Below, one piece after another: positions 14,691 to 25,700 of a DNA stretch of 35,095 bases. Each line of letters opens with the position of its first letter. Position 1 is the first letter of the stretch. The notes under the pieces are model-generated. The model ran no database searches, was not told where the DNA came from, and saw nothing but the letters and a program-made list of their open reading frames with translations. Source of the DNA: an uncultured Lewinella sp. (GTDB lineage Bacteria > Bacteroidota > Bacteroidia > Chitinophagales > Saprospiraceae); contig CAJXPD010000093.1 in the NCBI GenBank assembly GCA_913057785.1, forward strand, positions 1 to 35,095. Direction: 5' to 3'. The translations under genes and the position numbers were made by a program.

Positions 14691-16556
14691 TTATATACTT
14701 TGTAAAGCTCTAAGTACATCCACCAATCCGGCTCCTTGGAAATACTTCTCTCTATTTAGATCCGTGGCTGTACTGCATAATATATGTTTGACTTTTCCAG
14801 GTTCACCAATCAATTCTCGATTCTTGGCCAGCAATAATGCTGCTGCGCCTGAAACATGAGGAGCTGCCATGGAGGTGCCGTCTAGTCTCTCTTCCATTTC
14901 ATCTGGATACAGAGACACGATCTTTTCACCTGGCGCCACCAAATCTGGTTTGAGGCGTCCATCCCCAGTGGGCCCTCTGCTGGAGAAATAGGAAACTCCA
15001 TATGAATGGGGTTTATTTCGATGTGTGGAGCCAACGGTGATTACTTGCTCTGCATTGCCTGGATCCGTAATACTCACATCCCTGTAGCCTTCATCTTTGA
15101 ATCCTGATTCGAGGGTAAACAGAGATCTTCCAGCGTTCCCTGCTGCAGCAACGACAATAGCCCCTTGTCCAACTAGCCGATTACATTCCTCACATATTGG
15201 GGTTCTCCCACAGGCATAATTTCTCACTTCATGTTTGAGAGACATGCTCATATTTACGCCATGTATTATCGGTTGATCTTTTTGCCGATTTAGCCATCGC
15301 ACAAATTGTAAGGCAGCTAAAATGCTAAATTCATCACCGGTACCATCTTCCTCGAAAACACGTAAATCGTAGATTTCTATGGCAGGACAGACGCCCACAA
15401 TCGTTCCACTTCTTTTTCCTTCCGTCAAGGCCATATTGGCGCCTAAAATACCGGCTACGTGAGTACCATGTGGATGTTTTGGGGGTTCATATTGATTGAT
15501 ATCTCGATGCGGAATCCTTATCAGTGGTGCAATTACTGACCAGTCTAGATCCCTCCCGTTCTTGAGGCTTTTTTCAATGTCATTTATCGAGGTCCGGATT
15601 TCGTTTCCTGATAACTTATTGTTCTGATTATCTGATGTTTGTGTTAGATCGCTTGTTTTTATAATCTTCTTGAATCTGTTTTTTGTCTTCACGTTTTCCG
15701 CTAGTATCGCCCCCTCTAGATTAGTCAAGATTTTCCGAAGCTTGGTGAAGTCATAGGTCGCAACGATGCGAGTTTTATTCGGTTGACGATCATTGGGTTC
15801 AAAGGGTGCTTGGTAAGCTTGTTCCTTTACGGGATCAAACGCCCGAAAACCAGGATGCGTAGCATCTATACCACTATCAATTACAGCCCACGTAATCCCC
15901 CTACCATCAATATCAAATAGTCTTCTAGATGGCTCTGCCTTAATGGTCCGGTTCGACCTGTACATACTGATCCTGGCACGACGATTCCAACTTACAGCCC
16001 ACAGTGGGGTGGGCGCCTCTTGTGGCTTAATTTCTTGCAAGGCAGGGGTAATCGGCTGGTTTTTATATTCCTCAGACAATAACCCCTGTTGGGTCTGGAT
16101 TAGGTCGAAATCAGGGCCTTGCTGTAGTTGAAACCAACTGATTGCCTTTACTAAATCTGAAAACCAACCATGTTGATCTGAGGCCTTTTTGTTGCTTTTG
16201 TCCCAAAGGTAGTTTTGCCACCAACTTGTCATAGGGAGAGCAACATGTACTAATTCCTCAAAGGTCAATTTGACAGCCAACATTTCACCAGATGTTGCTA
16301 AATGCCAGAAAGGGGGGGCCGTGACAAAGTTAGCCGTGGGATTGAAGTCCTTTAGTGCCTGCCTAATAGAAACTAGGAGTGTGGCTGAAGAGTATTTTCT
16401 ATGCGGTGTAAGAATTAAATCAACTCGATCATTCTTCTTCGCCAGAAAATATTGTGCCCAAACCTCCGGGAAGACTGGAGAGTCCTGGGTAAACCTCTTT
16501 AGGCCAAACGTCTTCCTCAAAATGTAATCCTCAAAAAAGGCGATATGGTTCTCCAT
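14691..16556 (-). CDS. Subtilisin-like serine protease (S8 family), no signal peptide
   Basis: This 621-residue protein carries a complete subtilase catalytic set: Asp227 in VIDSGID, His366 in HGTHVAG, Asn474 (oxyanion) in AAAGN and Ser562 in DGTSMAAPHVSG. The Asp-His spacing is long, with a Lys/Asn-rich insertion around residues 270-350. The N-terminal ~200 residues include a segment at about 45-110 (VDLILTPHRK ... LAVKLTFEELVHVALP) that resembles an I9-type inhibitor propeptide. There is no signal peptide or membrane span, so the enzyme is predicted to stay in the cytosol, unlike most subtilases. It is the first gene of a - strand unit with the MBL-fold hydrolase, and its start lies about 860 bases from the divergent giant-protein operon. 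Family call is firm; the propeptide assignment is by eye. Confidence 0.93.
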   Translation of the reverse strand: MENHIAFFEDYILRKTFGLKRFTQDSPVFPEVWAQYFLAKKNDRVDLILTPHRKYSSATLLVSIRQALKDFNPTANFVTAPPFWHLATSGEMLAVKLTFEELVHVALPMTSWWQNYLWDKSNKKASDQHGWFSDLVKAISWFQLQQGPDFDLIQTQQGLLSEEYKNQPITPALQEIKPQEAPTPLWAVSWNRRARISMYRSNRTIKAEPSRRLFDIDGRGITWAVIDSGIDATHPGFRAFDPVKEQAYQAPFEPNDRQPNKTRIVATYDFTKLRKILTNLEGAILAENVKTKNRFKKIIKTSDLTQTSDNQNNKLSGNEIRTSINDIEKSLKNGRDLDWSVIAPLIRIPHRDINQYEPPKHPHGTHVAGILGANMALTEGKRSGTIVGVCPAIEIYDLRVFEEDGTGDEFSILAALQFVRWLNRQKDQPIIHGVNMSMSLKHEVRNYACGRTPICEECNRLVGQGAIVVAAAGNAGRSLFTLESGFKDEGYRDVSITDPGNAEQVITVGSTHRNKPHSYGVSYFSSRGPTGDGRLKPDLVAPGEKIVSLYPDEMEERLDGTSMAAPHVSGAAALLLAKNRELIGEPGKVKHILCSTATDLNREKYFQGAGLVDVLRALQSI

Positions 16557-17420
16557 GTTTTAGATTATGAACGGATTTAGGCTAATTGGCTGTTGACGAG
16601 ACCAAAGCACACCTGGAAGGTACGGTGAGGCTTTTCAACGAAGCACAGGAGAAAACTTGCCGCCAGAAGTCGATTGATGAAATTTTAAACATACGCTTAA
16701 TTTCAATAGTACTGATTGGTGGATTATGTGGAGTCCTTTATGCCCACATGATGTCTCCCCTTTAAAGTTGCCGCTATTTTGTAGATGAAAGGGCTTTACT
16801 TTAATACTTGCATTTTCAGTTGTTAAATATAAGGATTAATTATATAAAAGCGTAGGCAATGGGGTGTTATTCTTTATAGATCCTGATTCGCTGATCTTTG
16901 TCCTTCCCTGTAGGTCTGATTGTTTTTGGGATTAGAATGGCAATAATAAAAGCAGGTACAGTGAGTGGTGTGTTTTGTGGATTATCATAATATTCTGATA
17001 ATCAATTTGTAAGAGCAGTGATTTGGATCGAAGGATTGAATGAATTTCTAGAAATGGGCACTTCTTTCGTTTGGCATAGTTATCCGACTCATCGGTCAGG
17101 ATGTAGCCAAAAAATATTTGGTAAATTAAATTGTTTGCACATCAACTATACTGGTTCAATTAGGATAATTATCGAGATTGTCACCAGGTGCTCAATTTTA
17201 TTTTAATACAAAATTCATTAATTGCTAGATTATTAGTAATTTGTATAGCCGCTGCATGCCTAAGTATATTTTCATGGTACTGGGACTCGATAGATGGCTT
17301 CTACTTCTTTTTAGCTCGTTATTAACCGTCCTGTTCGCTAGTAATACTTTGAGATACGCTCCAGTGAAATAACCGAAGATTCTTTAAGGAAACATCAACC
17401 AAGAATTTACCCCCAATAAA
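16557..17420. other. Divergent promoter region between protease and giant-protein operons
   Basis: These 864 bases separate two divergent transcription units and should contain both promoters. A 7-bp inverted repeat GATTATC/GATAATC (16980-16986 and 16997-17003) could be an operator. A TAATTTG sequence near 17236 is one base short of the TAnnTTTG element. A GTG-start 45-codon frame at 17188-17325 (+) with a hydrophobic middle (LLVICIAAACLSIF) is too weak to call. A 62-codon frame at 17018-17206 has no protein-like features. Confidence 0.5.
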
Positions 17421-20400
17421 ATGAAGGACATTAAGACAATAGCCTCGACCATCCTAGATCTTACAGGTCATCTAAAAATCAATTCGAAAGAAGAAGAGAA
17501 ATCGCTTCAGTTTTTGGAAGAACATCTGGCCCGCATGTTAGTAGCAGAACAGGAGGAACTCCCATTAACAGCAAATGGGTTTCATTCTGAGCGTAGCGAC
17601 TTTCTAAATGGTATTGCACTGGAGAATACCTCCCGTTTTCGTGACCTGGAATCTTTGACCAATAAAGTGGTACGAAAATATGAGAAGCGAGCTAAGTCAG
17701 ACTACCGAGTCTTTCGTAGAACGGTTCCCAAAGCAAACGGCTTCCTTACTGGATCTTCACCAACTTGGGGAACTGGTGTGGCAGTTGATTTTACCTTAGG
17801 ACCCTACACTTCTAATAATGGATTGCGTTATTGGTTTGATTTTTATAGAATTCCTAAGACCAAATTGGTTGCTATACACTTCGGAAATGAGGCTGAGCCT
17901 TCCATCCTACTACCGCTGAGGCTACCTCGAATCGTTTCTCCACGCATCAATTATCAGGTTGCTAGAGGCAGTATCTGGATTCGGTCTAATCTACTGGCAC
18001 CTGGGGCTCCAGCGGGAAAATATACTGGCCTAACTGTTAAGGGAGGGAATTTGGTACTAAGTAGTCCAAATGCTCCTATCCGTAGAAAACTAACAATGCC
18101 CCCCTCTTCCTTTATCGAATTGAATCTTCAACTAGCGCAACAGGATACACCGACTTCCTCTAATGATGATCATGGATTGGATGCCAAGAATTCAGAAATT
18201 GAGCTTCCTGGACATTGTTCATTCAAGATCAATCAGACCAAAGCGAAGTTGACAAAGCTTGATAGTGCTACCTGGCAGCTGTACGGAGACGAACGAATAT
18301 TTTCCCTTTCTCAAACTCCTACTATTGAATACTCAGAGCTGCTTGGCCGGGTTCTGGTTACTGTTAGTTCCAACAGGAAAAGTTTTGATATTACTAAAGA
18401 AGGATGCTTATCCCATTTCAGCAGCTTTGTAGGAAGTGCGGCTGTCCTACGAAATGTTTGGGCTTTGCCTTCGGGGAGTATAGATGTTTCTCGACCTCCA
18501 GATGCTGCAGGTATTGGCGCCTTAGCCTTAAAATGCGACCTCGGAATCTCGGCAAAATGGGAGGGGCTGGAAGGAGGGAGAGTAACACTTGGAGCCTCCT
18601 GGTTTATGTTGGAACCTGGCTTAATTAGTGTTGTGGCTGAATCCGCTAATGGTCTATATGCCCGCCAAAAATATAACCTCTGGCAAAATGATAACAATCA
18701 GATATATTCAGAAGCTTTACTGCAATTTAATAAGTCTTTTCCTTTTCGGTTTGTTGCCTCACACGAAGGCTTTGAAGTAATTGTTACGCTCGTGGATTCA
18801 GCGTTAAAGGTAGATCGACCGGTAAAGGTTAATGGTCAACCTTTTGAAGTAAAGGGGAGGGATACTTTTTATACGCTATTTGATTCAGAGGCGTTCAAAG
18901 GTATCTTGCTGTATGATGAAGATATTCTGTACGATAAATTGAAAGAAGGGACGGGGGTAAAACTTGAGGATGATCTTTATTTGAAACCAGCGTCTATTGC
19001 GCTCAACAATGCCTTGTTGACAGTAACGACGCCATTTTCTTTCTTTTTGTCGGGGGAATTGAAAGAAAAGAACCGAATTGCTACAGGGACATTCTTCTTA
19101 CTACATGGCCTTTTTTACCTGATTCCTACTTTACCTGATCCCTATGCTGCTAATTTACTTCCCTTACTGAGTTTGAAGAAAGAAACGGGGTTCAATAAAA
19201 TGACAGCTAAGGGTATTTATCGGAACATTATTGCCCTTTTATTGTGTAAGCTTGATTGGCAGGTTGACAATCAAGACCCCACTAGTGACCAGGTAGATGT
19301 ATCGTATCAATTTTTGCCTTTTGGTCTTACAAAAACAGTCTTTACAAAACTAGATCCAGCAGAGAAAGCTACTCCTACAGGGGAAGCTGCTGTAGAAGAG
19401 GGTAGGGCAGAAGGAGAGGGAACTGCTACGGATGCTGTTGCTCGTGGGGCCACGATAAGAAGCGGGGTTTCTATAACTGAAGGACAGACTCTGGCCGCTG
19501 CAGATTTCTTAATTAATCAAGATTTACAGGCGTGGAGTAACTTCACCAGCCTTTTTGGTAGACCGGTATTCTCCCTGCTTGACGTTTCGACCAATGCGGA
19601 CTTAATGGGTATTGCCTATGGTATTCAGAATGAAGAAGTTATCATGAAACTTACCCATACGGCAAAAGGGAAATCCTCTGCGCCCAAGCTTCCAGGGGTA
19701 CCCTTTGAAATAGAAGGGATGGATCTGAAATCCTCTGGTAAATTTGTCAAAGCTTTCACTCTCCCGCAAATTTCCTGGGAACCAGTCATAAATTTATCAG
19801 ACCTCCAAGACAATACCTATGATCCGCCCAAAGGCTTCCTTGGTTTCCAAAGTGATGGTGGACCAACTCAAATTTTCAATGATAGCCCCAAGACGGTTAC
19901 TCTTGCTCCAATTCCGGTGACCAGCTTTATTTTAGACGAATTTCAAAATGAAGATAATCTTAACACCTTTAGCATTTTTACCCTGCCATTTGGTCTTCAA
20001 TCAGTCGCCCGCTTCGATAGAGAAAATCCTTTTGACCTAGGAGAACCTGGCTCGAACCTCCGCCCAAACCAGCCTGCATTTCCAGATGAAATTTCGGGAG
20101 CCTTTCAAGTCAAAGCTACCGGGGCATTTAATCCTGAACAGAATAATTATAACTTCCAGGGGAGTACTTTTCAATTGACTAACGTTATTTCTTCTGAATC
20201 ACGTTTTACTACCATACTTGGACAAAGAGTAACCGAAATATTCAATCGAGAATTTGGACCTACCAGCGACCTTGGGCTTTTCAAATCTAGAGGTGTTCCT
20301 TTAGAAAGAATTGACTTTAGTGGTTACGGGGCTAGTATCTTTAGTCATTGGCTGAATGATAAGGCGAAATTTGCCCAGACCAGTCAAGCCAAATTTGATG

Positions 20401-22694
20401 TTTGGAAAGGTCGTACTGCTCATGAAATTATACAAGTTCGTAGTATGATTTACCCCTGGGGTATTCGGGTGGTTCGCACCATAACTTTATTCCGAATTAG
20501 TACTGCTTATGTGTACCGACTGGATAGTGGTTGGAGAGCAGAAAGTGATGGCCTGTTTGACTTCAATTATAGTGCCTACCCGTCGGCGTCGGCTGATGAA
20601 GATGAAACTATTTCTCAACAGCCCTATATTTTCCATCCTGGAGTAGTCAAAGGGGTCTATCATGTGAGAAACATTCGAGATACGGAAGATTATGAAGATT
20701 TTATTGAGGATGTTCCCATCCAGGGTGGGGAGGCCATACTTGATGAGAAGGACCGGGCCATACTAGCTACAGAAGATGAAATAGGGACTAACAGGAATAT
20801 AAAACTAAGTCCAGTGTATTTCAACGCAGAGGTGGCGATTGATTTTGTTAAGGAGGGTAGTGTCAATGGCCGGGTACCTTCAAAGAAAATGTTGGGATTT
20901 ATCCAGATCAGCCCCAGAGGAGTACCTATTCACGCATTTTCCCTCACTGCCCTTCTGAATCAGTACCCAGATATTGGTGGAGATGTTAATTGTTTACTTG
21001 ATATTGGGAACTCCGGACAAAAGATGCGAATCAATCGGGTGGAAATCAGGCCTTCAATGGAGAGTCATGGCTTGCCCATTTTTGCTGGAGTGGTTAAGGG
21101 GAGTCCGATCCTACCGTCAGATGGATCTTGGAGTATTGTACAACAAAATATTCAGACGAATGAAGTGATCTCAGTCGCGGATACCAATGGGATACCGCTG
21201 ATTAGGGAAGGAGCCTGGGTAAAAGGGGCCGATGGCGTGTGGTCGGCCGATCAGACTCAGCTGAACAAGGCACTACGGATCGCCGATCCTACCGAGCTGT
21301 TTGTTGAATTGAATATAAAGAGACATTTCGGTTTTTTGCAGAATACGGGAACCCAAAAAGTACTTTTCAGATTGCCTAGTTTCCACCTTGATTCACCGAG
21401 GCTATTTTCGGGCAATCCTGGTCCTTTGAGTTCGGATCCTGCGGCCTTCCCAACTTCTACGTCTTTTCCGAATAATGATCTAAGACCCTATATAGCTGAT
21501 GCTTATCACTTGCTGAATTCAAAAGGCATTTTCCCCAACTTGGATGACATTGAAGCTAGGTTGGATTTTGATGATAATGATATCGCCGTGAAGATTAATG
21601 AAGCGGGATATAAACTTATTGAGAAAGGAACGGAAGATGTTAAAAAGATTTTAGAGCAAGCCTTGCCTCCCGGCCCTTGGTATTGGGTCGGCACAGAGGG
21701 GGGAGATGAACCCGTGAAGATTTATCTCGAGTATAGTACACCTGGCGCAGATTCACTACTCAAGTTTGACTTGGACTCGCAAATAAATGATTGGCTGTCC
21801 GTGATTAATGATACATCCATTGTGGTTGATTTAGGACCTCTCGACCGCGCTTTTGTGATCAAGGGTAATTTCAATGCAAAAAAGGGGGTATCCCCTTCGA
21901 TTGAAAGTCCGGTAATGGAATTCGTCCACAAGGATTTACAAAAGGTAAAGGATGTACTTCAGGTGTTGGAATATATAGCTACTACGGATCCTACCGACCC
22001 TAAATTTTACCAGGACCTGCTCGTAAAATCCTTGCAGGTGGCTTTTAGTAATAATCCTGAAACTTGGGAGTATAAGTTCCATGCCACGAAAGAAATCCCC
22101 GTGTTGAGATTTCCTCCTCCTCTTGCGGATAGCCCGAACGCCCCCCTAAGGTTAGAGGCAAGTCTCCTCGCTGGCTGCTACTTCAATGAATCATTGAAAA
22201 TTACCACAGATTTCAAACAACTTATTCCTTCTGCTGGAGCCTTCGTGGAATTCTATGCCCAATTGTCTGTAATGTGTGTCAGCATATCCCTTGCCACCGT
22301 CTATGCTGTTGGACAAGCAAAACTTAGGATGTATGCTGATCTGAAGAAGGGGCCTGGACTGGCAATGCGATTTGGGTTTGGAGTCGAATTAGCCGTTGGA
22401 TTGCCAGTGATTGGAAGTGTTTCGGTAATGTATTTGGTCGGTATTGACATGGATTTTAATGAGGACCTGATTCGGGTAGAGGCGTTCCTGATGTTTAGGG
22501 GACGCGCCGAACTTGTCGGAGGCTTAGTAAGTGTCACTATCATGATTGAAGCAAAGGGAGGGATAGAAAGATTGCCAGGTGAAGATCAAACCAATGTATT
22601 GGCTCAAGTCACCTTTGGACTGGACATTAGTGTCTTTATGGTCATTGACATCAGCTTCGAGGAATCATGGCAGGAAAGACGGCAAATTGCCTGA
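17421..22694 (+). CDS. Giant protein of unknown function, beta-rich with Gly-rich hydrophobic C-terminus
   Basis: This 1757-residue protein was not recognised. It has no signal peptide. The first 110 residues are helical and charged (NSKEEEKSLQFLEEHLARML). Most of the rest reads as beta-sheet, with many short alternating strands. A low-complexity linker rich in Ala, Gly, Glu and Thr lies at about residues 648-695 (EEGRAEGEGTATDAVARG). The last ~170 residues differ: Gly-rich alternating hydrophobic strands (FGFGVELAVGLPVIG, SVSVMYLVGIDMDF, ELVGGLVSVTIMIEAKGG, FGLDISVFMVIDI) suggest a sheet that could contact a membrane or form a barrel. It is the first gene of a two-gene operon, 29 bases before the second giant gene, and divergent from the S8 protease. 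ATG at 17421 is preceded by A-rich sequence and no Shine-Dalgarno. Function is unknown. Confidence 0.85.
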   Translation: MKDIKTIASTILDLTGHLKINSKEEEKSLQFLEEHLARMLVAEQEELPLTANGFHSERSDFLNGIALENTSRFRDLESLTNKVVRKYEKRAKSDYRVFRRTVPKANGFLTGSSPTWGTGVAVDFTLGPYTSNNGLRYWFDFYRIPKTKLVAIHFGNEAEPSILLPLRLPRIVSPRINYQVARGSIWIRSNLLAPGAPAGKYTGLTVKGGNLVLSSPNAPIRRKLTMPPSSFIELNLQLAQQDTPTSSNDDHGLDAKNSEIELPGHCSFKINQTKAKLTKLDSATWQLYGDERIFSLSQTPTIEYSELLGRVLVTVSSNRKSFDITKEGCLSHFSSFVGSAAVLRNVWALPSGSIDVSRPPDAAGIGALALKCDLGISAKWEGLEGGRVTLGASWFMLEPGLISVVAESANGLYARQKYNLWQNDNNQIYSEALLQFNKSFPFRFVASHEGFEVIVTLVDSALKVDRPVKVNGQPFEVKGRDTFYTLFDSEAFKGILLYDEDILYDKLKEGTGVKLEDDLYLKPASIALNNALLTVTTPFSFFLSGELKEKNRIATGTFFLLHGLFYLIPTLPDPYAANLLPLLSLKKETGFNKMTAKGIYRNIIALLLCKLDWQVDNQDPTSDQVDVSYQFLPFGLTKTVFTKLDPAEKATPTGEAAVEEGRAEGEGTATDAVARGATIRSGVSITEGQTLAAADFLINQDLQAWSNFTSLFGRPVFSLLDVSTNADLMGIAYGIQNEEVIMKLTHTAKGKSSAPKLPGVPFEIEGMDLKSSGKFVKAFTLPQISWEPVINLSDLQDNTYDPPKGFLGFQSDGGPTQIFNDSPKTVTLAPIPVTSFILDEFQNEDNLNTFSIFTLPFGLQSVARFDRENPFDLGEPGSNLRPNQPAFPDEISGAFQVKATGAFNPEQNNYNFQGSTFQLTNVISSESRFTTILGQRVTEIFNREFGPTSDLGLFKSRGVPLERIDFSGYGASIFSHWLNDKAKFAQTSQAKFDVWKGRTAHEIIQVRSMIYPWGIRVVRTITLFRISTAYVYRLDSGWRAESDGLFDFNYSAYPSASADEDETISQQPYIFHPGVVKGVYHVRNIRDTEDYEDFIEDVPIQGGEAILDEKDRAILATEDEIGTNRNIKLSPVYFNAEVAIDFVKEGSVNGRVPSKKMLGFIQISPRGVPIHAFSLTALLNQYPDIGGDVNCLLDIGNSGQKMRINRVEIRPSMESHGLPIFAGVVKGSPILPSDGSWSIVQQNIQTNEVISVADTNGIPLIREGAWVKGADGVWSADQTQLNKALRIADPTELFVELNIKRHFGFLQNTGTQKVLFRLPSFHLDSPRLFSGNPGPLSSDPAAFPTSTSFPNNDLRPYIADAYHLLNSKGIFPNLDDIEARLDFDDNDIAVKINEAGYKLIEKGTEDVKKILEQALPPGPWYWVGTEGGDEPVKIYLEYSTPGADSLLKFDLDSQINDWLSVINDTSIVVDLGPLDRAFVIKGNFNAKKGVSPSIESPVMEFVHKDLQKVKDVLQVLEYIATTDPTDPKFYQDLLVKSLQVAFSNNPETWEYKFHATKEIPVLRFPPPLADSPNAPLRLEASLLAGCYFNESLKITTDFKQLIPSAGAFVEFYAQLSVMCVSISLATVYAVGQAKLRMYADLKKGPGLAMRFGFGVELAVGLPVIGSVSVMYLVGIDMDFNEDLIRVEAFLMFRGRAELVGGLVSVTIMIEAKGGIERLPGEDQTNVLAQVTFGLDISVFMVIDISFEESWQERRQIA

Positions 22695-22723
22695 TCTGGA
22701 TTCGCAAAACTAATAACTAGAAA

Positions 22724-25700
22724 ATGGAAAATTCAACAGCATATTATAGCATTTTAACATTTCCTCAAGAGTTTAATCGGGGAATCCTTAGACTCAACTT
22801 GGTTGTCCTTCCTAGAAATTTTAGCCCCCTGATAGAGCTGGAGTTTGACGCCCCTTTACCAAATGCAGCTTCTTTTGCGGAATCCCATGGTAATCTTAAA
22901 ATAGATATTAAATTGATTGCTGGATTAAACCAGATCCCTGTTGCTCCTCATTCCTGGTCGGTGCGGGCGAGTGGCTTGACTGTACCTGATTCTGCTCCAC
23001 TTCTTTTTGCGGAATTGGGCTCCATGTTTGATATAGTCGATAATCCTGGACCGAGCTTTAAAGCACCTCCACCCGCTTCTTCAAAATACATCAAAAAATA
23101 TCTGCCTTTTAGTTACCGGCAATCTTTCAATTTCACCAATCCAAGAACAAGGGATGCTGTGATCGATGATAGCTATTTTTGTGCATTTAAGGATGCGGAT
23201 GGTCCCCAGGATAATTTTCAGCAGTCGAGTAACCAAATCAGTTGGGGAAAGGTTTATGCCTATTGTCTTCGAAATCCTGAATTGGCTAAAAAAGTTGGAT
23301 TGATCTATACGGATATTATCGTAGAGGTTCAGGAAGATAGCCTCCTGGATGGTGGCTGGCTATACGCTGACCTAGCTGAAACAGGTTATTTTTTTGAGCA
23401 AGCGCAGGATGATCCTTCCCGCGTCAAGCGATATGCAGCCAGAATCCCTCCTATGGAAAATGATGACCAAAGGATTTTGTTTGCACCTGTTCTTTTTCCA
23501 GTTTCTTTCGATGGCAGTCCACGTGATGGGAATTATGATGAACACCAACGAGAGGCCGCCGACTATGACGATGGCTTCTGCAAGATTATTCATGGCTTTC
23601 AACCGATTAGTACGAACTACCTGAAAGAGGAGCCCGATGAGGATATGCTCTTTCCTACCAAAGATATTGGTATACGTCTTGCTTGGGATGATGAACAAAT
23701 ACTAATTTGGCAAAACAGACAGCTAAAACCCGATGCTAGCGTTGGGCCAAATCAGCGACTGGATGCGCCGCTAGGGGTGTTCAATTATAGGGTGGACGTC
23801 AGAGAAAAGTTGGACGGCACCAACGCTTGGCATTCTTTGAACAGAGTAGTGGCGAAAGGTCCGCTAACTCTTGGAGGGCAAAGGATTTCCGATGATGGTG
23901 ATGAACTTGAATTAGGGACAGAGGTCTATCCAGTTCAGATTGATGGTAACAAGAATAGGAATTTCTGGCTTCCAGCTTATTTTGCTCAATGGTCCGGAAA
24001 ATCCCTGGTCCTGCCTGATAAAGATGCTCATACTATTTTTAGACAGCATGAAAATGAGGAAACTTATGAAGACGCGCTCGGCGTTCAACGCTCCCGAAGC
24101 GTAAGGCTTGGCGATCTCTATGAACCGCTTGGACTGGATGCCATTCCACTCGCTTATGGAATTACATATGAGTTCAGAATTCGGATGGGGGATATAAGTG
24201 GAGGGGGACCAAAACATTCGGATAGTCGGATTTCAGAGTCTATTTCAAAGAATACTTCCATCCATTTTAGAAGGTTTGTGCCCCCAAATGCAGTCCGCAT
24301 GGAAGGCTTACCTAATCAAAATGATTTTTTTGAAGACGATCAGCTAGTCATTCGGAGGCCGTTGCTAGGTTATCCGAATATCGAATTCGCCGATAAATAT
24401 GATAGGGTTGTTGAAAAGCTTATTGCTTATTCTAACATTGAGTATACGGATTATAGAAACAGAAAAAATGTTCCGATTGGGCTTCCTGATCCCGATGTCA
24501 CAAAGGTTGAGGTAATCGTTGAAATAAAAGGATTGCAGTTGGATAACCAACTTAGTGTATCTGGTAATGAGCCTTATTATAAATTGTACTCAGTTACTCG
24601 CTCTTTCCCGGATTTGGATGTGCAGGCAGACTTAGTTACTACGCAAAATGTCGAGGATCCTTTTGCAAATATTGAGATACCCTTGCAATTGCCAATAAAT
24701 TTTGTGGATGCTCATGTTTTGCTGTTTGATGATCCTGCAAACTTAGGCGACCTCGGATTTTCACAGCCGCAATTGCAGAATAGAACAGATATCGTTCTCC
24801 CTACTGCAAGAGATATTCGTATTACCTTAAAAGCCATTGGCAAAAATGATGGAGCGTACTTTGGATTGGATGCGTGGAATCAAGGAAAAACTATACAGTT
24901 TTTAATTCGTAAAGGATCTGATGATGAAACTACGCTTTTTGATCCAAATTTTGCTGAAGACAGAATAGAAGGTATCTATCTGCAGCCAGATAATGTTCCC
25001 TCCAATAAAGCCTCTAGGTTCAATCGAGGTGTCCAGGTAAACAAGCCCAGTAGCCCGATTCAACGCCTTGCCCAACAAATCAATGTAGAGTCAAGGGGAT
25101 TGTCTTTGCTGGCTCAGAAAGGGACTAGGGTACAATTTGGATGTTCTAGACGCATCAGACACTCATTGGCTCCTGATGGAACAGCCTTGACTATTTCAAC
25201 TAAATCGGATTTGATTGACCATTGGCTGGTTCCTCTTCATTTTAGGTTGCAACGAGATTGGACTTGGGATGCCACTAAACTGGAGGGTTTTGTGATAAAA
25301 CGGGCTGTAAAATTTGGACGTAATCCGGCATGGTCTGAGGAAAAAGTCATTGGAAGCCTTGATCTGCATCGTACAATCAACTTACAGGCACTTACTTCTC
25401 CCAATAGAACTTATACTCAATTGGTCTTTTTAGATGCGGTAGAGCCTAAAAATGATCCAGGTATCGACTTTTTTCCAGACATCATTAATCTTCGCTATTC
25501 GATTGAGCCCATCTTTAAGGATCAGGAAGTTCCTGGAGTAACCGATGAAATTATTCAATTGGAGTTGCCCCTGCCGGTAACGACTATTCCTTCCCAAATA
25601 CCTATGGTAGCTTCGGCCGGTCTCGCTCTTTCACCTTATAGGAAGGATGAGAGATATGCGAATACGGAACCGAGAAGACAGCATTTGTGGATCGAGTTGA

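Noticed and set aside
17188-17325. 45-codon GTG-start frame with a hydrophobic segment
   Set aside because: The start codon is weak, no homologue is recognised, and short hydrophobic frames are common in T-rich DNA.
132-17361. Shared 14-mer TTTGAGATACGCTC at 132-145 and 17348-17361, with a shorter relative at 14678-14688
   Set aside because: A few identical 14-mers are expected by chance in 35 kb on both strands, and the sites are not at equivalent distances from genes, so no shared regulatory site is claimed.
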